From an uncultured Bacteroidales bacterium (GTDB lineage: Bacteria; Bacteroidota; Bacteroidia; Bacteroidales; Bacteroidaceae), in NCBI GenBank assembly GCA_902788865.1, contig CADALZ010000022.1:1-43712 (forward strand): DNA of 43,712 nucleotides, in the 5' to 3' direction. The notes beneath the pieces are model-generated. The model did no database searches, had not been told where the DNA came from, and was given only the letters and a program-made list of their open reading frames with translations. Each line of letters begins with the position of its first letter. The stretch's first letter is position 1. Shown here piece by piece: positions 32,121 through 42,666 of the stretch. The position numbers and the translations under genes are program-made.

Positions 32121-34503
32121 AGAACGGGTATCCTATGGCAAAGTGCAAGGCCATGCCATCTTTGAGCTTCGGGATATTGAAGTAGCCCTTCTTCCCTGTG
32201 TCATACGGATGATGCAACCCTACACCCAAATCCAAGCGGAAAACCAAGTAATCCATGTCATAGCGTAAACCCAAACCCGTGCCAAGTGCTATCTGCTTGG
32301 GGAATTTCTTCAGAGAGAAACGTGCATCTGGACGATTTTCATCCTTACGCAACAGCCACACATTGCCAGCATCGAGGAAGACGGCCCCATCAAGGTCACC
32401 CACCAATCGGAAGCGATACTCTACATTGGCCTCCAAGCGCATATCGCCTACATGACTGATAAAGGAATACTTATTATTCTCATCTGGAGGATAACCGCCT
32501 GGCCCTACACTGCGAGTAGTATAGGATCGCACACTATTAGCACCACCTATGTAGAACTGCTCCATATAAGGTGCAGTGGTGGCATTGCCGTATGACCAGA
32601 TAAAGCCACCCAACACACGCGCAGCTATCATCTGGTTCTTGTCGAGGATGTAGTGATAGCGCAGTTCTGTGGTAAGCTTGAGGAACTGTGCAAAGGGTAC
32701 ACCCAGCATCTTCTTGCCACGCTCTGTGAAATCTTTTCCACCTATCTTATATACTAAAGAGGTTACATTGCCCGCAGAGCTTAATGAGTTCTGCCACCAA
32801 AGCGGATGCTTCACTCCAGAACGGCCAGAGTTGTCATAGGTCATGGTGTAGCTCATGCTGGGGATGAACTGGTCTTGCAAACTGATATATAGGGCAGGGT
32901 TCTCTATGATGAGCTGCACGAACTCAGGTGTCATACGACTCAGCGTATTGAAGGCCAACTTAAAGGGCGTGAAGCTGTGCTTATAGCGGCTGGTAGGCTG
33001 GAAATCGTAGGTCACGTTTCCACCAAAGGAGCGCATGTTATAGTACTTAGGCCTGTTCAGCACATTGGCATACACACGGAAGGTGGTCGTAGCAGGGAAG
33101 TCATACTCCCTCTTTCCCAAGCGGAAGAACAAAATGCGAGGGAAGACCAAGGAAGAGGACAGTCCTATCTGGTAGCTATTCATATCTGAGGAGCGGTATT
33201 TTCCCGTCTGCCATTCATAATAGCCATCGAGTGTCACATTCCACGTCTCAGCCCCTCCAAAGATATTGTTCTTGGAAAGTGTCACAGAGGCACCTGGACC
33301 CATCTGGTTGTTGCTCTTGAACTTGGCATTGAAGTCGGCCTCCAGCATGTAAGGTTTGTCGAGCATCAGATTGATGGATGCATCCAGTGTGTCAGACACC
33401 AAGGCCGAGTCTCGTGGGGTATATTGCATGTCGATGTAGCGGAAGATGCCTGTATTTGTGAGGCGCTCCTGGATGCGGTTCTGGCGATGAAGGCTATACA
33501 GGTTTTCCGAGCGGAACAAACGCCCTATGATGCTGGCACTGTCTTGCAAACGGCGCTTCATGCGATAATCAGAATAGGTGACCCAGCGCTTCAGGACTTT
33601 CTCACGGATAGGCAACTTATTATGGAAGTTGATGCGCAAGTCTTCGTAGATGATGGAATCGTTGGGAGCTTCACCATACTTACCCATGACATTGATGGTT
33701 TTCTCTCCAACATAGAAGGGACGCTCGGCTGCCTCTGGAATGCCCTCTATGGGCACCAACCTCATGCTTACTCTACCTGGAACCAGAGTGGTATCTGCCT
33801 GGTAGATCAAGTAGTCAGGTCGGAAATAATAACGTCCTGCATCTCGGAGGATGTTGCTGATGCGCGTACGCTCATCATTCAATGCCGTGACGTTAAACTG
33901 AGTGCCACTGGGCAGCAAGGTGTTTTGGCGACCTCGCTCGATAATGCGAAGCGAAGGTGTGCTGAAGCCTCGATACTCCACAGTATCAATGAAAGACGGG
34001 TTGCCCATGTCGAGCGTATATTGCAACTTAGCCTTCAAGGAATCATCCTTGTCGATAAACGTCTCATAACTGACGTTCCCATTGAAGAAGCCATAGTCGC
34101 GCAACACATTTTTGGCTGCACGAATACGAATATCAGGATTGACAGACGACAGCAGTACGGGTTCCTTGGCGAAATGATCGAACATCCACTTGCCCACTCC
34201 ACTCTCCGACTTCAGATATCTATTGTATGCCCACAGATGGAAAGAAAATGGCAAGGTAATGGTGGAGCTGCCCATGAACGCATTATTGGGAGCTGTGGCC
34301 ACAGCTGCTTCCACCTCCTCAAGAGCCGTGCGTCCCAGCGTATGAGGATAGAAGTTTTTCACCACCATGGATTTCTGGCCCGTATAGAGCAACTCGCCCT
34401 CTGGCAGATTCTTAGTGGAAACACAGGAACTCATGGCAAAGACAATGCATAGGCAGAGCAAAATGCACTTGACACTGGATATCTGTATTCTTCTCTTTCT
34501 CAT
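32119..34503 (-). CDS. tamL: TamL, lipidated BamA/TamA-family outer membrane protein
   Basis: A 794-residue Omp85 protein. Unlike TamA it starts with a lipoprotein signal (FAMSSC, Cys27), the mark of the Bacteroidetes TamL variant. POTRA-like modules follow (about 40-400, for example LQYTLDMGNPSFIDTVEYRGFST), then a 16-strand barrel with the YIGGANSVRSY motif and a C-terminal Phe (FAIGYPF). ATG at 34503 is chosen because the longer frame overlaps tamB and the lipobox spacing fits. It pairs with TamB, encoded 8 bp upstream, for outer-membrane or surface lipoprotein assembly or lipid transport. Confidence 0.9.
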   Translation of the reverse strand: MRKRRIQISSVKCILLCLCIVFAMSSCVSTKNLPEGELLYTGQKSMVVKNFYPHTLGRTALEEVEAAVATAPNNAFMGSSTITLPFSFHLWAYNRYLKSESGVGKWMFDHFAKEPVLLSSVNPDIRIRAAKNVLRDYGFFNGNVSYETFIDKDDSLKAKLQYTLDMGNPSFIDTVEYRGFSTPSLRIIERGRQNTLLPSGTQFNVTALNDERTRISNILRDAGRYYFRPDYLIYQADTTLVPGRVSMRLVPIEGIPEAAERPFYVGEKTINVMGKYGEAPNDSIIYEDLRINFHNKLPIREKVLKRWVTYSDYRMKRRLQDSASIIGRLFRSENLYSLHRQNRIQERLTNTGIFRYIDMQYTPRDSALVSDTLDASINLMLDKPYMLEADFNAKFKSNNQMGPGASVTLSKNNIFGGAETWNVTLDGYYEWQTGKYRSSDMNSYQIGLSSSLVFPRILFFRLGKREYDFPATTTFRVYANVLNRPKYYNMRSFGGNVTYDFQPTSRYKHSFTPFKLAFNTLSRMTPEFVQLIIENPALYISLQDQFIPSMSYTMTYDNSGRSGVKHPLWWQNSLSSAGNVTSLVYKIGGKDFTERGKKMLGVPFAQFLKLTTELRYHYILDKNQMIAARVLGGFIWSYGNATTAPYMEQFYIGGANSVRSYTTRSVGPGGYPPDENNKYSFISHVGDMRLEANVEYRFRLVGDLDGAVFLDAGNVWLLRKDENRPDARFSLKKFPKQIALGTGLGLRYDMDYLVFRLDLGVGLHHPYDTGKKGYFNIPKLKDGMALHFAIGYPF

Positions 34504-34511
34504 ACGCCCTT

Positions 34512-37500
34512 CTATTTCTTTCCAAAAATCCATAATTCACTCAGGCTATCCATCTTCTTTCGGAAAAGCACGCCTACTCCTGTCTCCGTGACTTCTCCAT
34601 CGAGCAGGTCTTCATAATTCTTGTTATGGAAAGCACGTAGGTAGCGGGTTCCAGATTTGTCCACCCTATATTCCAAAGACACGTTGTCGATAAACGACTC
34701 TGCATTATTGGTGGCATTGCTGCCAGTAGTGACCTTTCCACCTATATTAATCTGTACGCGGTCATTGAAGAATCGCTGGGAATAGCGGAAGCTATAGTCC
34801 ACCAAGGTGCTGCCTGCCCCATCGGTTCGGTTCTCTATACCCATGCTGAAATTAGCATTTTTCATCGTAGAGCCTGCCAAGGCATTGATTTGGCTTTGCA
34901 GCACACTGTTGAGTGCCGTTCCCATCGTCAAACTTTCGCCAGAAACCATACCACTGCCCAAGTAGATGCCTGTGGCCAACATGGTGATGGCTTGTTTGCC
35001 TCGTTCATCAGCACTCAGGGTGAGCAATTCGTTCTGCACTTCAGCGTCGTTAGGTGCCGAAAGGTCGAACGACAAATCAGGAGACTCCAGTGTGTTATTG
35101 ATGACAACAGCCACATCGAAGTCCACTCTGCGAGAGCCACCCTCATCACCTCCATTGCTCACAGAAGCACGCGTGCGCTCTGTGGCAGTGATGCTTAGGC
35201 GTGGGTTCATAATATCGCCTCGCCAATCCACGTAGCTACCATTGGCGATAGTAAAGTCTTTCAGTGGAATCACAGGCAGAGAATACTTCATGGTTCCATT
35301 GTTGATGGTATAGCGGCCCGTCATGCTTAGATCGCCCTGAGGTGTATAGCGCATGCTTAAATCACCTCCTCCAGTCAGTTCTACATACTTACTACGATCG
35401 GCAGATAAGTCGGCACGCAAACGCACAGCATCGTCTATGTGCACAGTCATGAGCATGTCCATGCCTCCCAAGGCCATGGTAACACCTTTATCATCGTTAT
35501 TTTGCTCTTCCTCAGCAAAAGACGTGAAGGTCACCAACCCATCAAGACGGTCTTCCACTGTAAGTGGAGAGTCTGTCATCACGTAGGTGGCATTCGTATT
35601 CCCAAGCACATTCATGTTGCCACGCATCACAGGTCCTTCCAATAAGGGTCCTCGCATGGTGGCGTTGATATCCACATAGACTTTTCCGTAAAGCAGACTT
35701 TCCTTTGTCTTCACAGCATCAAGCAACGTGTAGTTTTGGGCTTGCACACGCAGATTGGCCATCGGATTACTAAGGGTAGCCAAATCGATATTGCCATCGA
35801 TAGTCAATGGATTATCAGCTGTGGTATAGATAGCGAACTTGTCGAACAGAAGTCTGCTATTGCTAACTGCCACAGGGCGCTTGTCGAAACGATAGTTGGT
35901 GCCTGCCTTAGGGGCAAAGAAAGAGACATCGTTGAAGGTCAATTCTCCATTCAGCAATGGCTTATCCAACGTACCTGCCACATCGATTCCACCTTCCAAA
36001 GCCCCAGAGAACACCAGCATCTGATCAGGGATGAAAGCATTGGCCATCTGCAGCGGGAAGTGCTCAAAGCTTGATACTACATCCAGCAAGCTCTGCTCGC
36101 CTTTTTGCTTCAGCGAGCCATTCAAGGTCATGGCTTCCTGGCTGTCGTAAGTCAGATAAGTGTCTATGTAGTGCGTTTGCTCATCGCCTGGAAGCCAGGT
36201 AGCACCTAAGCCAATGTCGCCCACCCTTCGGCCTTCATAGCTGAACTCATCTACCAGTCCTTCTGCAGATACCTGCATGGAGGTTGCCGTCTGCACAAAA
36301 TTGGCATCCAGAGAGGTAATGCCTGCAAAGATTGGCATATAGGGGAAAAGCTGCGAAAGGTCTGACAGCTGCAAGCGCTGGATCTCTAAGTTAAGATTCT
36401 GCAGCGAAAGCGAATCTTCATCGTTCGACTTCACCATGATACCCAGGTCGTCTTCTCCTTTCAGGTCCACCTCCGTAAACACTCGCTGATCCTGCCCCCG
36501 CAGGTAAACCCAATTCTTATCATCATCGAAATGGAACTTTCGGAAAGCGATGATGGGCTCTTCGGGAGTGATGTGCATCATCACGCCTGCTACCGTTCCC
36601 TCTTCTTCGCCAGCCACAGGACGGGCATTCACGCCAAAGAGCAGACCTGTACGCTTATGTTTGTCTTCAAAAGTAAGGTTAAGACCGGCATCTTCACTGC
36701 GTATCTCACCATCTATCAGGGAGCGGAACGTAATCTGCGGATGCTTAGGACCATTAATGACTGCACCATGCAAGGCAATACGCGAGGTGTCTTGGCGTAA
36801 AGCGAAATAGACTGTATCCAATCTGACGGAATCTATGCGGAGGCCGTGCACCTCGGCACGACCATTGATGCCTGTCAGAGGATTAAAACCATATCCCACT
36901 TGCAGTTCATTGAAGCCCAGTCCCTTAGCAGTCAGGTAGTAATTCACAGGATTCTCACTGCCTGCCCTGACAAACAGACCTCCCTGCGGCAAGGCTTCTC
37001 GAAGTTCTTCATGATTAAGGTGAAGTCCCTTGAACTGCTGTGTGAGCAGCTGGTCGAATTTCTGCCCTTGCTCCATCAGGGCCTCAACACCCATGCGGCT
37101 ACGGAACATCACAATCATATCGCCTCCATCTATGCGGCCAAAGATAGAATCGCGCCCAGCCTCTGCCTTCACAGTGAAGGCCATGTCTCGTGTGATAGGG
37201 ACATTGATAAAACCAAGTTTCTGAAGATCTATCTGACTGACATCCAAGTCGATTTTCCCCTCTGTGTAGCGAGAGCCCAACTTCATCTGCCCTGTGCCCT
37301 TGGCTTTCAACAAAGCATTGTCGCTGGTGAAAGAGAGGTTGGCCAACTGGCGCTGAAGTGAACCTTGTACATCCACGTTGTGAATCTGCAAGTTTTTATA
37401 ATGCAGCCCTTGCAATTTGCCTTCCAACTTGGCCATAGTACGAGGTCCTGTGAAATCGAAGCCCACGCCTGAGGCTACTACTTGCGCAGAAAGATGGAAG

Positions 37501-39044
37501 ATAGAGTCTTGCGGAAGGAAATGGTTCACCATCACAGAGTCCAGGTTCAGCTGTGCCGTATAGGCCTCTGTTGCCAAATTGTATGTGGCATCAAGAAGTG
37601 CTTTCCCCTGCTGCTCGACAACATCCAATTTAGCCGCTAAACGATCGCCTTCCAAACCCATATTGGCAGCCAAACGCATACTATCGGGGATGACAATATT
37701 ACTTGGCTGTGAGCCCAGCAAAGCAGTGAGGAAATTCAGGTCGCCCGTCTGCCCCTGTATACTTGCATTGCCACGCCTTTTCAGGCTGTCCGTCAAATAG
37801 TAAAAATCGCCCTCTCCAGTTAGGGAAAAAGATCCCGGTAGTTGCGCAGAAAAATTCCGCACATCCAGTTGTTGAAGATTACCCGTTGCCTTGGCTCTCA
37901 CGGCCAGAGGTCTGGCTGGATATGACTTAACGAACGACTCTGGCATGTTGCCTACTGCCAGCATAAGGTCTTCTCTGCCAAGACGTGCCAAGAAATCGGC
38001 ATTGAGTACTCCTGTCGATGGATCTTCTAATACTGACCATGGAAGTACGCCACGAAAAGTGAGTTCGCTATGTGGAGTGGCCAAAGCCAGATCTGGAAGT
38101 ATGATTTGTTCATCATCGGCATCCAGATGCCCCGTCAATGAGGTCAGACTGATGCCCGAACGCTCATCGAAGCACAACTTCCTCACCACGCCATGCATTT
38201 TCCGGCCCTGATAGTATGCCGAGTCTATCTGCGCATGGAGGTTCATCAAAGTGATATGCGAAGGGTCAATGCCAGCCTTTACACTATCAAGGTTTGCTTC
38301 ATACTTCAGAAACGAGTCGGAAAGCGCAAAGGCCTGAAGTCCATAATAGGCATCCTTCAGATTAATCAGTATATCATCGGCTTTTGCCTCTTGAATTTTA
38401 GCTTTGACATTCAGCGTATCTGTAGGTATGGCAAAGTTTACATTCACTCGTTGAAGCTGTGCCTTCTCTACACCGATGACCCAATCCAGCGGCGTTGATG
38501 TAGTATGTTCTGGTTCTGTGGATTCCACCAAATGCACGATGACATCTGCCCCTGTGAGGGAAACGTCATTTACATTGATTTTCTTAGCATCTAAATCGTT
38601 CCCATGGCTTCGAAGCGCAAAATCTTCTAAGGAACCTTTCACCCATACGCCATCTATGAGATGGGCTGTATTAACCTTTGCTTGCTTCAGCTGAATGCCA
38701 TCAACTTCCAATCGGCCTCTAAACAACGGACGTGCCTGTACTCGCACATTCAAGCTTTCAACTTTGAGCAAAGTATCAGTTCCCAGGATGCCCTGCGAAG
38801 CATCGACAGGCTGCACCACTTGCACATCTTTTACCAATAGATTAAGAGGGAAACGAAGATCCATGCGCCCGATGGAAACATCCCATCCAGTAGCCTCAGA
38901 AGCAAGGGAAGCTATGCGCCCTTTCACTACTTGCTGAACGGGAGGTACATAGAGCAGCACCATCAAGGCAATGAAAAGCAATATAGGAGTGAGCAACACC
39001 CACAAAATTGCTTTCCACCATCGTATTTTTCCCGTTTTTCCCAT
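34512..39044 (-). CDS. tamB: TamB-like translocation and assembly module protein
   Basis: A 1510-residue AsmA-like bridge protein. One N-terminal TM helix (ILWVLLTPILLFIALMVLLYV) is followed by a very long run of amphipathic beta repeats and the C-terminal DUF490 domain (about 1150-1500), with LSFDLSAPNDAEVQNELLTLS and DRVQINIGGKV. It would span the periplasm as a hydrophobic groove between inner membrane and TamL. ATG at 39044 (MGKTGKIRWW) is used; the longer frame relies on a TTG upstream of the likely transcript start. Confidence 0.9.
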   Translation of the reverse strand: MGKTGKIRWWKAILWVLLTPILLFIALMVLLYVPPVQQVVKGRIASLASEATGWDVSIGRMDLRFPLNLLVKDVQVVQPVDASQGILGTDTLLKVESLNVRVQARPLFRGRLEVDGIQLKQAKVNTAHLIDGVWVKGSLEDFALRSHGNDLDAKKINVNDVSLTGADVIVHLVESTEPEHTTSTPLDWVIGVEKAQLQRVNVNFAIPTDTLNVKAKIQEAKADDILINLKDAYYGLQAFALSDSFLKYEANLDSVKAGIDPSHITLMNLHAQIDSAYYQGRKMHGVVRKLCFDERSGISLTSLTGHLDADDEQIILPDLALATPHSELTFRGVLPWSVLEDPSTGVLNADFLARLGREDLMLAVGNMPESFVKSYPARPLAVRAKATGNLQQLDVRNFSAQLPGSFSLTGEGDFYYLTDSLKRRGNASIQGQTGDLNFLTALLGSQPSNIVIPDSMRLAANMGLEGDRLAAKLDVVEQQGKALLDATYNLATEAYTAQLNLDSVMVNHFLPQDSIFHLSAQVVASGVGFDFTGPRTMAKLEGKLQGLHYKNLQIHNVDVQGSLQRQLANLSFTSDNALLKAKGTGQMKLGSRYTEGKIDLDVSQIDLQKLGFINVPITRDMAFTVKAEAGRDSIFGRIDGGDMIVMFRSRMGVEALMEQGQKFDQLLTQQFKGLHLNHEELREALPQGGLFVRAGSENPVNYYLTAKGLGFNELQVGYGFNPLTGINGRAEVHGLRIDSVRLDTVYFALRQDTSRIALHGAVINGPKHPQITFRSLIDGEIRSEDAGLNLTFEDKHKRTGLLFGVNARPVAGEEEGTVAGVMMHITPEEPIIAFRKFHFDDDKNWVYLRGQDQRVFTEVDLKGEDDLGIMVKSNDEDSLSLQNLNLEIQRLQLSDLSQLFPYMPIFAGITSLDANFVQTATSMQVSAEGLVDEFSYEGRRVGDIGLGATWLPGDEQTHYIDTYLTYDSQEAMTLNGSLKQKGEQSLLDVVSSFEHFPLQMANAFIPDQMLVFSGALEGGIDVAGTLDKPLLNGELTFNDVSFFAPKAGTNYRFDKRPVAVSNSRLLFDKFAIYTTADNPLTIDGNIDLATLSNPMANLRVQAQNYTLLDAVKTKESLLYGKVYVDINATMRGPLLEGPVMRGNMNVLGNTNATYVMTDSPLTVEDRLDGLVTFTSFAEEEQNNDDKGVTMALGGMDMLMTVHIDDAVRLRADLSADRSKYVELTGGGDLSMRYTPQGDLSMTGRYTINNGTMKYSLPVIPLKDFTIANGSYVDWRGDIMNPRLSITATERTRASVSNGGDEGGSRRVDFDVAVVINNTLESPDLSFDLSAPNDAEVQNELLTLSADERGKQAITMLATGIYLGSGMVSGESLTMGTALNSVLQSQINALAGSTMKNANFSMGIENRTDGAGSTLVDYSFRYSQRFFNDRVQINIGGKVTTGSNATNNAESFIDNVSLEYRVDKSGTRYLRAFHNKNYEDLLDGEVTETGVGVLFRKKMDSLSELWIFGKK

Positions 39045-39064
39045 AGGCACATTTAAACACAATA

Positions 39065-39072
39065 CAAAGAAA
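39065..39072 (-). promoter_or_regulatory. Possible -7 box TTTCTTTG for tamB-tamL
   Basis: One mismatch from TAnnTTTG, 20 bases before the tamB start. No clear -33 element. Confidence 0.35.
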
Positions 39073-39152
39073 GCAAATTTTTTCCTATTATTTCACTGCA
39101 AAAAGAATAATTAACGTGCATTTACTGAATTTGTGGCAGGATGTAGAAGAAA

Positions 39153-40388
39153 TTAGTCCTTAGCCTTGTAATAAAGGATGGAAGCGTTTGGCTTGCTGAA
39201 GACCTGACTTGCCACTGTCCGAAGATGTTCTGTAGTGACTGCCCTATACCTATCTACCTCTGTGTCTATATCTTCTGCCTTACCAATCAATTCATACCAA
39301 GCCAAATTGGTAGCCACATTCAAGTAGCTCAGATTATTGAAAATCTGGGTTGATTCGAACTTATTCTTCACTTTCTCCAACTCATGTTCGCCAACCAGTT
39401 CTTCTGAAAGGATCTGAAGCTGTTCCCATACGGCTTCCTCTGCCTGCTTTAAACTGATACCTTTCGCGGGTTTCCCACTTACATAAAGCAAGCCTGCATC
39501 CCTTGATGCACTGATATAGGCATCGATATTGAAGAAGATTTTATGTTCTTGAACCAGATGTTGGTTCAAACGACTCGACTGTCCATTGCTCAGCAGATCT
39601 GTCAGAATATCACAAGCATAGAAATTCTTCCCATCTCTAGCATCCATGTGAAAAGCCATATAGAGGGCATCCACAGGAACGTCACGCTCAACCTCCAGTC
39701 TGCGCATGGCAGTCTGCTCCGGTTCTTGAGGTAAAGCCCGTGTTGGCACTTCTCTACGTGGTATCGAAGCAAACCATTTCTCAGTCAAAGAGAGCGTGTC
39801 TTCCCAACTGATGTTTCCTGCAACTACCAAGATGGCATTATTAGGCGCATAGTAACGGAAGAAAAACGCCTTGACTTGCTCCATTGTAGCCTCGGCAATG
39901 TGGCTTAAATCTTTGCCAATGGTAGGCCATTGGTATGGATGCACGCGATATGCCAAAGGGCGAAGGAAATGACTTACATCGCCATAAGGCTGATTCAGGC
40001 AACGTTGCTTGAATTCCTCCATCACCACGCTGCGCTGTACTTCCAGGCTCTTTGGACTGAATTCAAGGCTTAACATACGATCGCTTTCCAGCCAGAAACC
40101 TAATTCGGCATTCTGTTTGGGAAGTGTCAACCAGTAGTTCGTAATGTCATTGTTGGTCCATGCATTGCTCTCTCCTCCCGCCATCTGCAATGGGCCATCA
40201 TAGTCGGGTATATGCAATGAGCCTCCGAACATCAGATGCTCAAAGAGATGGGCAAAACCTGTATGTTCAGGGTGTTCATCACGTGCACCTACATCATACA
40301 GCACATTAAGTGCCACCATCTGAGTACTGGTGTCTAAGCAGTGCACCAGCCTCAGACCATTAGGCAATGTGTATTTATTAATCTTCAA
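39153..40388 (-). CDS. M16 family zinc peptidase
   Basis: A 411-residue peptidase with the inverted zinc motif HLFEH (His47, Glu50, His51) and the distal glutamates Glu124/Glu125 in VVMEEF. The C-terminal half has the M16 partner fold (RLNQHLVQEHKIFF, DAGLLYVSGKP). There is no signal peptide, so it may be cytoplasmic. The likely start is TTG at 40388 (KINKYTLPNGLRLVH); no ATG lies at the conserved N-terminus. It overlaps the end of the cyclophilin gene by 11 bases. Confidence 0.88.
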   Translation of the reverse strand: MKINKYTLPNGLRLVHCLDTSTQMVALNVLYDVGARDEHPEHTGFAHLFEHLMFGGSLHIPDYDGPLQMAGGESNAWTNNDITNYWLTLPKQNAELGFWLESDRMLSLEFSPKSLEVQRSVVMEEFKQRCLNQPYGDVSHFLRPLAYRVHPYQWPTIGKDLSHIAEATMEQVKAFFFRYYAPNNAILVVAGNISWEDTLSLTEKWFASIPRREVPTRALPQEPEQTAMRRLEVERDVPVDALYMAFHMDARDGKNFYACDILTDLLSNGQSSRLNQHLVQEHKIFFNIDAYISASRDAGLLYVSGKPAKGISLKQAEEAVWEQLQILSEELVGEHELEKVKNKFESTQIFNNLSYLNVATNLAWYELIGKAEDIDTEVDRYRAVTTEHLRTVASQVFSKPNASILYYKAKD

Positions 40389-41211
40389 CGATGCTAACTT
40401 TCTTTATTACAATGTCTTCGTCAGGACGATCGGAAGCATTGGTGGCAACCTGCTGTATTTCATCGACCACGTCCATACCTTCTATTACTTCACCAAATAC
40501 GGTATATTCACCGTCAAGATGAGGCGTTCCACCTACTGTAGTATAGGCTTGGCGCTGCTCTTCTGTGAACTTGAAAGCAGGTTCGTCTGCCAATAATTTC
40601 TGTGTCTCTCCAAAGATAGAGTCCTGAAGGTTCATAAGACCTTCTTGATCATTGTTACGGCGGAGCTGATAAATCTCCTTCATGTGCTTCTGTGCCAAAG
40701 AGTTGAACACGCTGGTAAATTTATTCTGAGTTTTCTGCTCCTCCATAGCCTGCAAGGTAGAATCATTGAACACACGTCCTGTAACAATATAGAACTGGCA
40801 ACCAGAAGAGGCTTTTTCTGGATTCACATTATCACCCTGACGGGCTGCTGCCAATGCACCTTTCTTATGAAACAGCTGTGGATACACGAACTCTGCGGGT
40901 ACCGTATAGCCCACATCGCCAGAGCCTAACATTTGCCCTTTTGGCGCACCCTTGGAATCAGGATCGCCAGCTTGAATCATAAAGTCCTTAATGACACGAT
41001 GAAAGAGTGTACCCTCATAGGTTCCTTCTTTCACCAACTTAATGAAATTGTCTCTGTGATTAGGGGTCTCATCATAGAGTTTTACAATGATATCACCCTT
41101 CGTGGTTTCAATTTTAACCTTTGTTCCCATAACTTCCTTTCTCTGCGATGAACTGCATGCCACCATGGCAAAAGCCAACGCCACTATAAATATGAATAAT
41201 CCTTTTCTCAT
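40378..41211 (-). CDS. Cyclophilin-type peptidyl-prolyl isomerase lipoprotein
   Basis: A 277-residue lipoprotein (signal ending MVAC, Cys19). The cyclophilin core is clear: TTKGDIIVKLYDETP, FHRVIKDFMIQAGDP (active-site Arg), and SGCQFYIVTG. About 75 helical residues are inserted before the final GEYTVFGEVIEGMDVVDEI segment, a variation seen in Bacteroidetes. It would assist protein folding in the periplasm. ATG at 41211 is chosen; the longer frame overlaps the upstream gene and lacks a good signal start. Confidence 0.92.
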   Translation of the reverse strand: MRKGLFIFIVALAFAMVACSSSQRKEVMGTKVKIETTKGDIIVKLYDETPNHRDNFIKLVKEGTYEGTLFHRVIKDFMIQAGDPDSKGAPKGQMLGSGDVGYTVPAEFVYPQLFHKKGALAAARQGDNVNPEKASSGCQFYIVTGRVFNDSTLQAMEEQKTQNKFTSVFNSLAQKHMKEIYQLRRNNDQEGLMNLQDSIFGETQKLLADEPAFKFTEEQRQAYTTVGGTPHLDGEYTVFGEVIEGMDVVDEIQQVATNASDRPDEDIVIKKVSIVED

Positions 41212-41221
41212 TGAATTGCAT

Positions 41222-41893
41222 TTACAAAAAATCAAATCCTTGCCAAAGATTGCCGTCTGGTACAGCTGCCTCTACCTCTATCAGTTGCTTCGATACAGGA
41301 TGGATAAACTTTACCCTACGAGCATGCAGACAGATGCTCCCATCTGGATTGGAGCGTGGTGCTCCGTACTTCAAATCTCCTTTAATGGGACATCCCATCT
41401 TAGCCAACTGGCATCTGATCTGATGGTGACGCCCCGTCATAAGCAATACTTCCAGTAAGTAATAATTATCACTTCTTCCGATCAACTTATAGTGAAGCTT
41501 AGCCTGCTTACTATTGGGGACTTCCTTTTCATAGGCATAGCTTTTATTCTGTTTCTCATTGCGCACCAAATAGTGCGTTAATGTAGCTTCCTCACTGGGC
41601 GGAAAATTTTTCACAACTGCCCAATAAGTTTTTTCCACCTGCCCAGTACGAAACATTTCATTGAGCCTGGAAAGCGCCTTCCCTGTTTTTGCAAAAACCA
41701 CAAGACCGCTCACGGGACGGTCGAGGCGATGTGTAACACCTATAAAGACATTTCCAGGTTTCTGATACTTCTCTTTCAGGTAGGCTTTCACCATCTCAGA
41801 AAGCGGAGTGTCGCCTGTCTTGTCACCTTGTACAATCTCGTTAGCGGTCTTGTTGACAATAATTATATGGTTGTCTTCGTAAACGACTTCCAT
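41222..41893 (-). CDS. RluA-family pseudouridine synthase
   Basis: A 223-residue single-domain synthase without an S4 domain. The catalytic motif HRLDRPVSG has the conserved Asp; the YEDNHIIIVNKTAN opening and LLMTGRHHQIRCQLA segment are also typical. It modifies uridines in rRNA or tRNA; the specific site cannot be told from sequence. It is 8 bp from fabG and 10 bp from the cyclophilin gene, in a single unit. Confidence 0.92.
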   Translation of the reverse strand: MEVVYEDNHIIIVNKTANEIVQGDKTGDTPLSEMVKAYLKEKYQKPGNVFIGVTHRLDRPVSGLVVFAKTGKALSRLNEMFRTGQVEKTYWAVVKNFPPSEEATLTHYLVRNEKQNKSYAYEKEVPNSKQAKLHYKLIGRSDNYYLLEVLLMTGRHHQIRCQLAKMGCPIKGDLKYGAPRSNPDGSICLHARRVKFIHPVSKQLIEVEAAVPDGNLWQGFDFL

Positions 41894-41900
41894 TCCATGC

Positions 41901-42647
41901 TTACATATTCATGCCACCATCTACCTGAATCACTTGGCCCGTCACATAAGAAGACAGATCTGAAGCCAGGAAGGTAGCCACATTGGCAATGTCTTCCACT
42001 GTTCCAGCACGGCGCAGTGGTATGTTTTGAATCCACGCCTTACGAATATCCTCAGGCAATGCTTGTGTCATAGCTGTATCTATGAAACCAGGAGCAATAG
42101 CATTGGCACGAATGCCACGAGAACCTATCTCCTGACCTATACTCTTAGCTAAAGCAATCAAGCCAGCCTTTGAAGCAGCATAGTTACATTGGCCTGCATT
42201 GCCATGCACACCCACTACAGATGACATATTAATAATAGAACCACTACGCTGACGCATCATGATAGGCGTGCAAGCATGAATGAAGTTGAAGGCAGACTTC
42301 AAATTCACATTGATGACTGCATCCCACTGTGCTTCAGACATGCGCATCATCAAACCATCTTTTGTAATGCCCGCATTGTTTACCAAAATATCAATAGAGC
42401 CGAAATCCTCTTTTACTTGATTCACCACAGTTTCTGTCTGGGCGAAATCAGCGGCGTTACTGGCATATCCTTTTGCCTTAACACCCAACGCAGCTATTTC
42501 TTCTTCTGTTGCTTTTCCATTCTCATCAATCACCAAGTCGGTGAATGCTACATTTGCTCCTTCAGAAGCAAATTTCAATGCTATAGCTTTACCAATGCCA
42601 CGAGCAGCACCAGTCACTAAAGCAGTTTTACCAGTTAATAATCCCAT
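41901..42647 (-). CDS. fabG: 3-oxoacyl-ACP reductase
   Basis: A 248-residue short-chain dehydrogenase. Cofactor loop TGAARGIG (12-19), NNAG (90-93) and catalytic Ser142/Ser143, Tyr156 and Lys160 (YAASK) are present, with the FabG-type PGFIDTAMT and the end GQVIQVDGGMNM. It reduces 3-oxoacyl-ACP with NADPH in fatty acid elongation. The gene lies 19 bp after a TetR regulator and is probably under its control. Confidence 0.93.
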   Translation of the reverse strand: MGLLTGKTALVTGAARGIGKAIALKFASEGANVAFTDLVIDENGKATEEEIAALGVKAKGYASNAADFAQTETVVNQVKEDFGSIDILVNNAGITKDGLMMRMSEAQWDAVINVNLKSAFNFIHACTPIMMRQRSGSIINMSSVVGVHGNAGQCNYAASKAGLIALAKSIGQEIGSRGIRANAIAPGFIDTAMTQALPEDIRKAWIQNIPLRRAGTVEDIANVATFLASDLSSYVTGQVIQVDGGMNM

Positions 42648-42666
42648 ACTATAATAATTTAAATGA

